In this document: positions 12,101 to 23,477 of the stretch, in pieces
Numbering within the stretch: position 1 is the first letter of the stretch
How the letters are laid out: every line of letters starts with the position of its first letter
DNA from: Cymbidium sinense
Lineage: Eukaryota > Streptophyta > Magnoliopsida > Asparagales > Orchidaceae
DNA: 64,000 nt
Assembly (NCBI GenBank): GCA_021442155.1
Contig: CM038216.1
Location: 161,495,983-161,559,982, forward strand
Reading direction: 5' to 3'
Notes under the pieces: model-generated
The model's input: the letters and a program-made list of their open reading frames with translations, nothing else
Told to the model about the DNA's origin: nothing
Databases searched by the model: none
Translations under genes and position numbers: made by a program

Positions 12101-14025
12101 AAAGAAGAAGATCACATAATGCATATTTTTATGCTATAATCACATGCAAGCTTATACATAGTTTATAAGTAGCATACCTTCATTTGTGACCTTTGATTTA
12201 TAGATTTTGAAAATAATGTTTTTGATTTAATAGTGATAATAGCCACTCATATTTTTACTTTAGCCAAACATGCAATTTGACATAAAGAAAACATGGATTT
12301 TAATTTATTTTTCAAAAGATATGAATGCATGATTTCATATGGCATACAACATTTAGCATGCTAGGAAACAAATAAAGTAATCTAAGCATGTAACTTCATT
12401 CACCCTAATTAATTCCTAAAGATAATCCTATAAAATAAGATCATTTAAAGGGAATCAAAATTTTTTAAAGAGATTTTTATTTTATTTTTTGGATTTGATT
12501 TAAAAATAATTTGTGAGAAAGAGTTTGCCGGTCCTAACCCATTTCCCCCATGTGTGAATCAATTTAGTTTAATTTGAGCACAATTATATTGATTTTATAT
12601 TTTATTTATGTTAAGATGTGAATTAAATCCATTAATTACCCTTTACCTACACCACTTTAACATAATTAACCTCACAATTATGAGCCAACATATGATATGC
12701 AACCATATAGAATTTAAATTAGCAACACACCTAAGAAATAAAGGGGCCTAATGCAATTAGCTCACAATTAGTGAGTAATTAAGCTAAAGAATTTAATTAA
12801 GTACTTTTATAACCTTCCCACACATGTTAGTTGGATATAATTTCTTTTGACGCTACTTAGGTTATTGAACACCTAAGTATCTACCCAGCAAAAGATTGAT
12901 TAAGTTCAGTTTGATATTGAAAGTTTGATTAGACTAATTAAGCAAATCATTAGTTCTTACTCTAATATAATGTTTAATTATCTCAATTAATAGATTAGAT
13001 CAATGTTCATGTGCTTAATTACCCTTAATTATATTAAAGAGTGATTACGGGTTCATTAATTAATTTTTCTAATTAACTCATTAATAAATCCCAAGAAAAT
13101 TAGGGGAGGTGGAACTCATCCCACTAAATATGTCTGAAAAACTTGGAACTAATTAATAAAGTAATCAGATAATAATTAAGGTTATTAGATTTTTAATTAA
13201 ACCCTAATTAAGGAAAATACACTATTCAAAATTAATTATAAATAATTTTATTAGATTCCCCTCTAAATTATCTTTAAAATGAATTCTCATTTAAATTTTT
13301 ATGATTTTTTTATATTTAATTATGATTTTAGAAAGTTTCAGTGATTAAAGGATAATTAAATAGCCTAATTACTAATCTCATACCATGAGCAACCGACGGC
13401 AGCGCTTTCCACGGGGATGGGATTGGTTATTTAAGTTATCAAATCGCTTGTCATGTCGTACAATATTTTTCTGGCCTTCCCATCAAGATCTAAAATGTGA
13501 TTAAGTGGTTTCAAAGTGTTTAGTCATTGGATCTAAACAATTTAATCAGGATCGTCCATCCAAAATATGCGGATGATCCATCCGATTCATCTCGCTTTTC
13601 TCATGGAGAGGAGATCGTCATCCTCCATGGCTTGATCAAGCTCACTTGAGCTCGAATTAGGCTAGGATTCAACCCACACCATCTCAAAGCATAGAGAAAG
13701 ACATCCAATGGTTGAATTTCAATGGGATTACAATTCCCTTCACAAAAGACCAAACAATTTTCAATGGGAGCTTAGTTTTGACTCATACCTCATCGGAGGC
13801 TATCATCGGCGCTTCCAACAGTTTATGTAGCTTTGTCTAGTGGAGATGAAGCCTTATTGAAAGTTTAAAGCCTTAAGATGAATTTGATCTTCCAACTAAC
13901 CAAGGCTCCATCCAATGGCTTGAGGCTTTGGTCTAGGTCACCCTTCCCGTGGCTTGGATGCTTGGATTTGTTTTGGGTGAGTTTGACTTGCCTCCTTGAA
14001 GGTTCTTACAAAGTGAATTGGACTT
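9124..14025 (-). mobile_element. E1 5' LTR, truncated at its start
   Basis: The LTR ends caccaca at 9124 on the minus strand, as in E3. It is collinear over its whole length with the last ~4.75 kb of the E3 5' LTR (about 24890-29636). Shared landmarks include the block with agttaattacat at 9439-9450, the seven-exon-free AT-rich ttaattaa region 12750-13400, and the GC-richer block 13385-13760 that matches 25080-25450. The first ~2.8 kb, including the W-box-rich segment, is missing. No coding capacity is credible here. The plus-strand T/C-rich run at 10725-10760 is a simple repeat matching (GAA)n in E3. Confidence 0.85.
10632..10650 (-). other. Conserved LTR hairpin, E1 copy
   Basis: GAGTA (10632-10636) and TACTC (10646-10650) pair across a 9-base loop. 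E2 and E3 have GGGTAG/CTACCC at the homologous site, so position 2 of the stem is changed on both sides. Confidence 0.55.
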
Positions 14026-14050
14026 TGGGTGAGTTACCGGACCACACCGA
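14000..14050. other. Inverted junction between E1 5' LTR (minus) and E2 5' LTR (plus)
   Basis: Left of about 14025 the sequence matches LTRs in reverse (13870-14020 against E3 24890-25060). Right of it, ttttataaaattatttgatgttg onward matches the E2 3' LTR (60770) in forward orientation. Both LTRs are cut internally, at different LTR positions. The exact breakpoint is uncertain by about 20 bases. Confidence 0.7.
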
Positions 14051-15380
14051 CCTCGTATTCTTTTGAGCTAGTTTTATAAAATTATTTGATGTTGTATTTA
14101 TTTTGCTCATTAGAAATGACATGCTTTTTATAGTTTCTTATGATTGATGCATTAATGTGTGGCTTGGATGCGGTTAGGCTCTTAAGATAAAATTATTTTT
14201 TCTACCTCAACTAATCACTCATAATCAAATTTTAAATAACTCATAACCTCACCATAAAGCATAGGCTATAATCAAGATAATTAAAAATTTAGCAATTATG
14301 ATTTGAATGTTTTGCATCGATGCATATATTTCATTGAAAATAGGGATTTCCATCCTGCGATAGGGAATGCTTGACCTATGAGGGCATCCTTTGTGCTGAA
14401 GAACACCCTCTTCTCACTTTTTTAGCCAATAACCTACTTCATCATGCATGTAGCCATCAAAATCCTAAAGCCTTTGTCAAAATTAAATAAAATTTGAAAA
14501 GATTTTAAATTAGACCAAGTCATTGCTCATACCACTCATGCTCTAGTCTTTTAAGGAGTGGGTTTAGGACTTTAGTCTCTTTCTAAATAAATAATAGCCC
14601 AACTATATTGCAATTTTATATGATCGGACCACATGGATTTGAATCATAGGTAGAGTTAGTTGGAGGCCACTCTAAGCGGTTGTAAGCCCAGCAGTCGAAT
14701 TATTTATCCTCTCCCATGGAGGAAAACCTTATGCCCATTGTCTCTTAGATTTAGGTCATGGTTTAGCTCATGCTAAATCTCCCTAGATTTAGGATCTGAG
14801 GTAGCTATTTCCTTCGGGCTACATGCATAAATCCTCACTTCTTAGGCATCTCTACAACCTTGTGTTGGTGGATTATAAGCCCTAACAATCTAATAAAACT
14901 CAACTCTAACAAATAAATCTCTTCACTTTCAAATGTATAAAGCTCAATCATAAGATAGATTAGAATGTTCACTAGGCTTCTTAGTATCATGAGCATTTCC
15001 TACTTCCTCCCTTTGGATTTAAAAAATAAGTCTTCTCCTTGAACCTTTTAGATTGATTTTCAAATATACCAATTTGATAGTTCAGTTGAAATCTTTGGAG
15101 ATAATAATTGTCTACTTTAATCGATGAGTATTAGAGAATTTCATTCCTAAGATATAATTAACTATGGAGGCTTGCTCTAGGGAACTTTAAAATATAAACT
15201 TGCTATTCATCCATGTGAAGCAAGGAAAATCTGATATTCAAGTCCCATCATGCCTTATGAGTCCTTAAGTGATTGGTCCATTGTATGGTGATGTCTCTAT
15301 CTTTTGAGATATATCATACCTATCATACATCACTTAATAAGTCAAATTTGGTGGTGTATACATTCCAATAATAAATATGA
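14026..15380 (+). mobile_element. E2 5' LTR remnant (last ~1.35 kb)
   Basis: It is collinear with 60720-62123, the end of the E2 3' LTR. The two share ctcttaagataaaatt/ctcttaggataaaaatt (14181/60879), ataactcataacctcacc (14237/60937) and the taatcgat-type block near 15118. The terminal caccaca is decayed to aaatatga at 15373-15380. The first ~6.2 kb of the LTR is lost at the inverted junction with E1. Confidence 0.82.
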
Positions 15381-15780
15381 TTTTTTTTTGGCAATCAATT
15401 ATTCCTCTATTTTTTGAATATGGTCTCACATCAATAATGGACTTATATTTTATAAGCCCAAGACTATCTTTCTTTATGTTGAAGCTTATTTCATAAGCAA
15501 GAAGCAATATCTTTTTGGTTTTAGTACCTCAGTAGGTCTTGAAAATATTGGGTCAAATGTAAAAAATAAATCAAAAGGAGATGACTAAACTTAATATCTC
15601 TTTACAACTAGCTTGGTGATCAGGTTCATCCCATATTCAAGAAAGTTTCAATAAATTCAAACTAAACAAGTAAAGTCTTTGCAAAATTTTCCAAAAGCAC
15701 TTCTTAAATAAAATCATTTTTGAAATGCACTTCACATAAGATAAAGTTTGAAAATATAAAACTTTGAATCTCTTTTTAAA
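15381..15780 (+). other. E2 leader with decayed primer site
   Basis: A T-run leads into TGGCAATCAATTATTCC (from 15389). It sits where E1 and E3 have their primer sites, but matches only at TGGC and a few later bases. The rest is shared leader (tttataagcccaagac at 15452, compare 29716-29734 in E3). Confidence 0.5.
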
Positions 15781-16995
15781 TAATAAAGGCAATAAAACCT
15801 CATTTAACATACTTAAATTTATTAAATGAGGATCCTTTTCAAAAGCAAAAATCAAATATGATCATCAAAATTTCATATTTCTCAAAAGCACATTTTTAAA
15901 AATAATATCAATCAATCAACCAACTCTATTTAACACAAAATTTGTTAAATGAGTTCAAAACATTTCAAACACATTTTTCAAAATTTAACCAACTCCACTT
16001 AATATATTTAAATTTGTTAAATGGAGTTCCATTTTCAAAATCATAAAATTAAAAAGCATATCATTGAACTTCACTTTAACATACCCAAATTTATTAAGTG
16101 AGAGTTCTTTCAAAAGCAACATCACACACAAAAAATCAAAATATATGTGAACTATTTGACATACCAAATTTTCAAATGAGAGTTCTTTTTCAAATCAAAA
16201 TAATTTGAATTTAACATACCTACATTTAAATGAGTTCTTTCAAAATCATAAACATACATATTTGAACTTCATTTTGACATACCCAAATTTGTCAAATGAA
16301 AGATAAAAGTAAGTTAAATTCTATTTAACTTACCTATATATGTTAAGTAGAGTTCCCCTTTGCCAAAATCATGAAAAATCAAAACACATTTGAGTTCCAT
16401 TTGAAATACCCAAACTTGTCAAAAGAGAATTCCATCATCAAACAACACATAAAATAAATTAAACTCTATTTAACATACCCACATTTGTTAAATAAGTGTT
16501 TCCCTTTTCAAATCAAAATAAAACAAAAATATCAAACACACTTGAACCCTACTTAACATACCTAAATTTGTTAAGGGTTTCATTATTTTAAATCAATAAA
16601 ATTATCAAACACATTGGAGCTTTATTTAGCATACCAAAATTTGTTAAGTAGGGATCCCATTTTCAAAATCAAATCAAACATATGACAAACATCATCGCAA
16701 ACAAAAATGCTTTCAAAAATTATTTTCAAACATACATTTGAATCTCATTTAGCATACCTAAATTTTCTAAGTGAATATTCCAAAATCAAATTTTCAAACA
16801 AAGGATAAAATAAAATAAATTCATCTCCAAAGTCTCTCCAAATGAATGAACTCCACTCAACATACCAAAATTTGTTGAATGTGAGTTCCAAATTACAATC
16901 AAATCTTATGGTAAAGTCTTTCCTCAAATATCAAAATTTCTCCAATTCAATGAACCCCACTTAGCATACCTAAATTTGTTAATTATGGGTTCAAA
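15780..16995 (+). repeat. E2 leader hairpin array, ~15 units
   Basis: Hairpins share the loop TACCCAAATT or close variants, with variable stems. Examples: TTCATTTTGACA (16268-16279) pairs with TGTCAAATGAA (16290-16300); the unit near 16855-16890 has CTCAACA/TGTTGAATG; the unit near 16555 has CTTAACA/TGTTAAGGG. Spacers contain tcaaa and cacatttga words. The array is shorter than in E1 and E3 and lacks the TCAATA/TATTGA block that lies nearest the primer site in those copies. Confidence 0.85.
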
Positions 16996-17079
16996 TTCCA
17001 AAATCAAGAATCAATGAATGAAGGTAGCTATTAAAGAAAGGGTTTGATTCAATTCTATTTTTAACTAATGTAGATATAG

Positions 17080-19020
17080 AAATTCGGTCGCTCACTTCTT
17101 GGATTCTTTCATCATGTCTAAAGATCTTTTCCTTCCTATCTGTGATTTGGAATTAGATCAGCATACTCAACACCACCCATGTCATTTAGTTTGGGCATGG
17201 CTTTGGTTGTTGAGGTCACTTGCGAGGGTGAACTACGACCTTTGAGAGAGGAGGTGGCGGGGTAAAACCACTCCTTCATTTTGACATCTATCGGATTAGA
17301 GTTTCCCAGCTAAAGGGAAGGCCATTGAGGTTCCCATGGCAGTGCTAGTATCAATTCCATCTATTTTGGTTCCAGTTTCAGTTTCACTGCTAGTGCCTAC
17401 AGTACCGGTTATTATAGCGCCCATCATTTAGTTTGTTTTCACCCCCACTGCAGTCCTAGTGAGGACCAGCACCTCCTCATTGGTTTCCCCCATTCTAAAG
17501 GAGAAAGCTATCTTGGCCTCCGAGATAGTCTCCCCTTCCTTTATTGTTATTTCTAGTTCTCATTATGTTGCGCTTACCAGAACACAATGCTGCAATAAGA
17601 ATTGAAAGATTAAGTGGCACTATGAGTGAGAAACTAGAGAGGTAGATGAGGCATCTCATGTTGCTGACGAGGGTTCCCCTCGTGAGACCTCCCCAGTCTT
17701 GAGTGATAGTATGTTTTACCCCTCTGCTTTGGATGTAGAGGAGGACTATAGGAGGATTGTTGCATTACAACCACCACTAATGTAGTTGGAGATACCAACT
17801 AGGGAGAGAAGGAAGCCCTACTCTGGTCTACGACCAATTCTTCACTAGGTCAGCAGAGGCCATAGACGCTTAAAGTTTAGTACATATTTGATTTGAAGAC
17901 TCTGATCCCTAAGAGTGTTAAGGATTAAATACGCAGAGAGAAAGCCTCAGAGGCTAGAGTTGCAGCCCAAGTGGGTAGAAAGCAGAGGAGGAGATATACT
18001 AGATAGTCGGTAGCCTCCACTTTGGTAGATTTCTTAGATTAGTGACTTGCCATGGTCGATCATACTGACATCATAGTCCTTACAAGCACTACCAGCCAGG
18101 AGGAGAGCTCTGGTGGAGATGCAGTCGGTGTCTCCACTATCACACCACTCCACTCGTAGCCCACCATCACCTGTCCAAGTCCCTCTTTTGTAGTCCCCGC
18201 CAAGGTATAGAAGTCTGCATCTAGAGAGAGCGTCTCTATTGGTGATCGGACTATGGCCTAAGGATCCCACTCCACCTTTTCCACACATTGAGGTGAGGTT
18301 GAGCTCTCCCATTCGACCTTCCACCTTAGCTGTGGTAAAGAGGGACTGACGACCTATAAGCATCATAGTCTCTCCACCACCACAACCAATAGTAGAGCAA
18401 GAAGGGGATGTCAGTGCAGACCCCATGCAGTTGATCCACCCAGGGAGGGTACTCCATCAGTAGGCAGTGTATGACACATAGCTTCAGATGAGCACAGTCC
18501 TACAGTCAGTCATCTGTGTGTCTATGTCTCAGTATAGCTGGGCAAAGTGGGTGATCGTTCACTATAAGACATCCTAAATAGTTACTTTGCTGAGATTAGG
18601 TAGATGAGTGGGGGTGATCATTCTGATCAGGAAGAGGATAGAGTAGATTTTGACACTAATGAGGATGATCTGTTAGAGGACTCAGTAGAAGTCCATATGG
18701 TCGATACTCGAGGATCCCACCACAGAGACTATCAAAGTCAAGAAAGTGTTGTGATCGAGGAAGGTGACACTTCTCACTCAACCCAACACCTCTTCTAGCA
18801 GCTCAAGCAGAAGGACGAGCAGATCAATAGGATGGAGAAGAGGGTTGAGGATTTATTAGTAGCAGTTCTAGTAATCCAAAACCAAGCTCCAATTTTGTAG
18901 CCCAGTCCCATGGAGGTCGATCAACCCGAGCTCTTACATATCTTAGATCCTCCTAAGAGTACCTCTCCCATGGATCAGGAGAGTGATAGTTTGCATAAGA
19001 AGGTCATAGATAGTACCTCC
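17080..19020 (+). pseudogene. E2 gag N-terminal region (decayed)
   Basis: This GC-richer coding remnant starts soon after the hairpin array. It contains acidic and Ser/Pro-rich stretches, for example the open stretch 18604-18798 (SDQEEDRVDFDTNEDDLLEDS), and a coiled-coil-like segment near 18810-18870 (LKQKDEQINRMEKRVEDLL). It aligns with 6480-4601 of E1 and 31700-33400 of E3. No catalytic domain is seen, and several stops interrupt it. Confidence 0.6.
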
Positions 19021-19960
19021 ATGCATGAGAAAGACATCAAGCATATGGTAGAATAACAAGTGAAGGAAGCATTGGAACAAGCCCTAGGGAGCTCATCCAT
19101 TCCAAAGGGTAGGCCTTACCCAAAGGAATTCAATGTAGTCCAATACTCCAAAGGGTTCATGCCACCATACTTAAAAATTTTTGATGGCGGTGGGAACCCA
19201 CAATAACATATAACACATTTTAGAGCCGGCTATTGCAACGTCAATGGCAGCGACACACTTCTCTTCCACCTTTTTGTTAGTAGTTTGATTGGTATGCCAG
19301 CCACCCTTACGTATTGCTCTTTATATCCTAGGATGGAGAAACTCTTTATCAAGAGATTTGCTGGAGCCTAGCATAAGGTAACTGTAGGTGACCTCATTGT
19401 AGCAAAATAAAATCCCAATAAGTCCATTATTGATTACATTCTCAGGTGGCGTAACCTGAGTATAAAATACAAACCGTAGCTGTCTGAATAGTACGCCATT
19501 GAAATTCATCTCAAGAATATCCATGGCCCGATCGCCTTTATGCTCAAGGGCTTTACAATTAAAATATTTGAGAAATTAATCAACAAGGCATCTAGCCTAC
19601 AAGAGAAAGCCAAACAGTTGCCTTTCCAAGGCCAATCATCCAAACCCAAGCTGCAGAAAGTGTTTGAGAAGAGGTCAGGGATAGTTGTGTCAGTGGATAG
19701 AGGGAAGCAGCCAGCCAAAGTTCAATTTGAGAGACCACGAGCTCAGTAGCCTTCTTTGCCACCTCCTCTTCCACCACCTCGGCCATCATACCATCCACCA
19801 CAACTACCATAGTGGCTGCCACCACCGCCTCCACAATAGTATACTCAATGGCAGTATTCATATACATCACCAGGTAGCTACTATCTACCTACTCTCTGGA
19901 CAAGTTAAACAAGCCTTACTCATTCAAGAGGGAGGTAATCAGGAAGATCTTTAAAAATCT
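19021..19960 (+). pseudogene. E2 gag core
   Basis: It begins with KDIKHMVE and SSIPKGRPYPKEFNVVQYSKGF, then IFDGGGNPQ (near 19175-19205), followed by LFHLF, MEKLFIKRF, YILRWRNLSIKY and MLKGFTIKIFEKLINKASSLQEKAKQLPF. This is the full order of a plant Ty3/gypsy gag domain. A Pro/His-rich tail (LPPPLPPPRPS) follows from 19755. Stops occur at the ancestral HQH site (19204), near 19370 and 19408, and in the tail. The minus-strand frame at 19592-19870 is a shadow of the proline-rich stretch. Confidence 0.82.
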
Positions 19961-20935
19961 CCTAAAGAAACCTGATTTCTAGCTACTAGAGCTTAAGAGG
20001 CCAGAGGAAGTGGGCAAGGGTGATTATTCTAACTTTTGCCCCTACCACAGCATATTAGGCCATGTCTTAGAGGATTGCATCACTTTTAAAGGCGGCAGGT
20101 AGCTACGTCGTGCCATATTTATCCCTAAGGAATACTTATTAGAACAACCATCTAGTTTCATTAGAGTAATCCTCAGAGATACTTGTGATCCACTTAAGAT
20201 AAAAGAAGGTTGGGATATTTCTTTATCCCGAACCTCTAAAAAGATCATTTATAAGATCAAAAAAATTTTCTTGTAGGTGCCTAAGGCAGCTCAAACCTCC
20301 AACACCAAGGAGAGTTTGTAAGTTACAAAGGATAACTCAGGGAAGGTGGGAGCTCAGCAGCAACAACAGCAATCCATACTTGTCCGGGATAGTCCAGTAA
20401 AGCAACCACCATACAAGTCCAGCATTCCTTCCACTGTTGCACCTACTACCACATCATCCAGCTCTTCTTCTAGCAGCAGGAGCATTTTTTTGTAGACAAG
20501 GGCACTAAAACCCTCACTCTGCTTATTTTACTTGATTTCTATCATGTACCTAAACTTAAATCAAAGAAATCAATCAAGAAAGCTGATTTTACTTACATTT
20601 TTGCCACATCTGATGATCTTATTGAGTATATTCCTAAAGAAAACTCTCCAAATCTAAATAATAATAATAATAATAATAATAGCTCTAATCATTATGATCA
20701 TTTCTCATCTGATTCAGAATTGGGCTTTGCTTTTCTAAATCAATCAGATTCACCCATTGAGGTTGACTTGGAGTCAACTGACTCCAAGGGGCCCATAGGA
20801 GAAACTGTAGGTATGCCCGATGAGAAGGTAGAACTTTCCACCAACCCGCCACATGAAGTCACTGAAGTCAACCTATGCAGTGGAAAAGTTCTACCACCTA
20901 GGGTAGCAACTCGGGATAAGGGTAAGTAAGTCATT
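19961..20935 (+). pseudogene. E2 zinc-knuckle and gag-protease linker
   Basis: The knuckle at about 20034-20082 reads NFCPYHSILGHVLEDC, giving C-x2-H-x4-H-x4-C complete. It is followed by IFIPKEYLLEQPSSFIRVILRDTCD and WDIS. The linker then has a Gln/Ser-rich part, LLDFYHVP, SKKSIKKADF, a run of Asn codons (aat repeat, 20658-20684), and the acidic IEVDLESTDSKGPIGETVG (open stretch 20720-20929). It is present once, unlike in E1. Confidence 0.78.
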
Positions 20936-20977
20936 AGTTCCAGTGAGCAGATAGCCCCTCCATAAGATGCTCCATCT

Positions 20978-21406
20978 ATGGATATGCTTGTGGAGGACCA
21001 GCCTAGAGTTGATTACAAAGTCCTAGCTCATCTTAGAAAGTTTTTAGCTAAGTTAAGCATATATGATGCCCTTGTCTTATACAAAGAGATGAGGGAATCT
21101 CTAATCAAGGCATTACTTGATCTAGAGATATGCTTAGCTCAGTTGACCGTTACTGAAGTGGAGACACACCACTTGATGGACATCTTAGGAGTTACATTCA
21201 ATGATAAAGACTTACTTCTAGCGATGATCGAGCACAACTGCCCTCTTTACAGTACAGTGGATGTTGGAAGATACAGGCTATCCAAAGTTCTGGTTGACCT
21301 AAGTGCATCAATCAATATTATGAGTCTAAGAACCCTTGCCTACTTCAGGATTGACATCTCCAAACTCCAAAAAGAAAGGAAGATGTTGAGAGGATTCAAT
21401 GTATAA
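20978..21406 (+). pseudogene. E2 aspartic protease domain
   Basis: A 142-residue open stretch contains DALVLYKEMRESLIKALLDLEICLAQL, HNCPLY, VGRYRLSKVLV and the active-site loop D-L-S-A-S at residues 107-111. The family normally has Gly at the third position (D-x-G); here it is Ser. SINIMSLRTLAYF follows. A stop truncates it after MLRGFNV, while the family motif runs on, and the downstream sequence (to about 21680) still encodes the C-terminal half in broken frames. This is the best-kept protease of the three, but probably inactive. Confidence 0.83.
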
Positions 21407-22075
21407 GGAGAGAGGGACTTATGCTATATAGTGTTTCCCTTGGAGATAGATGATTGAAAGATTAAACCCAAGTTTAATATTAAAGACTCGAATACATCTT
21501 TAAATGCTTTGCTTGGAAGGCTACAGATACATGAAAACAATATGATTTCATCCTCTCTACATCAGTGTATAAAGGTCGTAAGAGGTGGGATTGGCTATTT
21601 TGTCAAAGGTTATCTCAAGCCATTTATAGTTCACGAGGTCGGCATATATGAGGATGTGGCTTACTACCTCCCTCAAAGCCAACAAGTCTATTCTCGTGAT
21701 CTTCGCCAAAGTTCAAAAATAAAATAAAAAGAAAAGGAAAAAGAAAAAGAAAGAGAAAAGAAAAAAGAAAAGAAAGACAAAAGAAAAAAAAAGAAAAAAA
21801 AAAATATAAAAGGGAGAGAGAAATAAACTTGGAGGAGGAAGTGGAGCCTGACATTAGATTCCACCCACAGTTCGTCACTCCATTTGAACATATGGGTAAG
21901 ATGACCTGACCTCCACCAGGCAGAGGAAGAGGCCAATCCAGAGGCAGTCATAGGGGTGGAAAACCTCCTTATTTTCCACCCAATAAGAGATATGTCCTAG
22001 CTACCAGGAGTACACCTGCTATACATATAGACCTCAAATCTAGTTCAGAGGATGAGTCTTATATGATTAGCACTC
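21407..22075 (+). pseudogene. E2 protease C-terminus and Glu/Lys-rich linker, cut by E3
   Basis: It contains LGRLQIHENNMISSSLHQCIK and EDVAYYLPQSQ (open stretch 21509-21727), the usual end of the protease region. Then comes ~100 bp of almost pure purine (21719-21822) that would encode Glu/Lys repeats. The region ends at the E3 insertion point. Its continuation is at 48087. Confidence 0.75.
22071..22075 (+). repeat. Left target-site duplication of E3 (cactc)
   Basis: The five bases before the LTR start TGTTGACC are cactc. The right flank (48082-48086) is catgc. The uninterrupted E1 site reads cacgc (minus strand near 553-557), from which both differ by one base. Confidence 0.7.
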
Positions 22076-22449
22076 TGTTGACCTCATTTTTAGGATGAGC
22101 TCTCAACCCTTTCATCTTAGACATAGGACTCCTCTTAGACTTTAAGAGATCCTTAGTCTTAAGACACATCTAGTAATGGATACTCAACCTAGCCACAAGA
22201 GACTTAGAAGAGTTAGCCATAGGAATAGGTCATGCCTTAAGGGTGTTAGGAAAATTTGCCTACCCTATGGCTTGAACCACATTCCTTACTTCCTTCCTTC
22301 AAGTCAAACTCCAAATCAAATCAAGATCAAATCTAAATCAATTCTAGCTTAATTGATTGATTTCCAAACCCAAATCAATGCCAACTTGTTCAAATCCATG
22401 ATCAATTCCAAATGATTGAAACTTATGATTAAAACCCATGATTGAAATT

Positions 22450-22879
22450 CCAAGTCCTTTAATCCCCTCTTAAGGACTTAGCCTAAATCAAGTTCAAATC
22501 ACTTTAAATTCATGAAATTTTCTCACAACCCATTTGTATTCTCATTTATATTCACATATATAAATGAAATATAAATTCAAATCAATCAAACCAAATTCCA
22601 AATTGAAATTCAAAATAAAATCTTTCTAGGTCCTTTAATCCCCTCTTAAGGACTTAGCCTAAATCAAATCTAAACCAATTTAAATTCATGAAATTTTCTC
22701 ACAACCCATTTATATTCACATATATAAATGAAATATAAATTCAAATCAATCAAATCAATTAAAATTGAAGTTCCAAAAAAAAAAATCTTTTGATTTCTAA
22801 TCCTAAGGACTTGCCTAAATCGTTCTCACTTCAAATTCATGAAATTTTAACTCATTTATATTCACACACACACACACAC

Positions 22880-22950
<71 letters not shown>

Positions 22951-23160
22951 GAAATATATATATATATTCAAATCGATCAAAACTAAATCCAAATCAAAAT
23001 CTTTCTTAAGTCCTTTGATTCCTCTTAAGGACTTAGCCTAAATCAAGTTCAAATCACTTCAAATTCAGAAATTTTCTCATAACCCATTTATATTCTCATT
23101 TATATTCACATAATAAATGAAATATAAATTCAAACAACCAAAAACTCCAAAAATCAAACT
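22450..23160 (+). repeat. E3 5' LTR tandem units with two palindromes each (~175-210 bp period)
   Basis: There are four diverged units, with starts near 22452, 22628, ~22795 and 23008. Each contains AAGTCCTT....AAGGACTT (arms 22452-22459 and 22472-22479, 8/8 paired) and, ~90 bp on, CATTTATAT....ATATAAATG (22543-22551 and 22558-22566, 9/9 paired). The third unit has been invaded by a CA/TA microsatellite at the second palindrome. The 3' LTR copy (42810-43440) and the E2 3' LTR (54800-55310) have more decayed versions. Confidence 0.75.
22864..22971 (+). repeat. (CA)n(TA)n microsatellite
   Basis: About 18 bp of CA repeat is followed by ~57 bp of TA, then interrupted TA runs to 22971. It lies inside the third LTR tandem unit and is absent from the 3' LTR. 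An open frame here (22790-23041) is only the microsatellite. Confidence 0.95.
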
Positions 23161-23477
23161 CAAATTCAATCAAAATCCAAAATAAGCCTTTCAAGTCAAA
23201 ATCTTGAACTTAGCCAAATCAATTTCAAATCAAGCCAAACTCTTGATTTTCTTCATGATTCAATCAATCCTTCAATCATGAATCCAAATATAAACATAAA
23301 CTTCAATCACCAAACCAAAATTAAATTCCAAAATCAAACCCAAGTCAAACTCATGTTCACCCTTTGAACTTGAAATTGTCAAATGAATCAAAACCTATTT
23401 GACTTCAAACCACTTGCAAATGGATTTATATTTCAATCATAAGTCCATATGTGAGTTCAATCAAACTCAAATCAAGC

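Larger units (their letters stand above)
1..14025 (-). mobile_element. E1: partial Tat/Ogre-type Ty3/gypsy LTR retrotransposon, minus strand
   Basis: Reading from high to low coordinates, the order is LTR, primer binding site, hairpin-array leader, gag, zinc-knuckle/linker (twice), protease, and protease-RT linker. RT, RNase H, integrase and the 3' LTR would lie left of position 1. The orientation follows from the minus-strand reading frames and from the LTR end (tgtggtg on the plus strand at 9124-9130) sitting next to the primer site at 9096-9115. All frames are broken by stops and frameshifts, so it is dead. The 5' LTR is cut short at about 14025, where E2 begins in the opposite orientation. 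From protease onward E1 most resembles E2, but part of its gag-linker resembles E3. Confidence 0.9.

Noticed and set aside
18034..18426. Minus-strand open frame of 130 codons
   Set aside because: It lies opposite the E2 gag N-terminal region, whose sense is plus. No counterpart frame exists in E1 or E3 in that direction. It is a shadow of GC-richer coding sequence.
22790..23041. Open frame of 83 codons
   Set aside because: It is produced by the CA/TA microsatellite inside an LTR and is absent from the other LTR copies.
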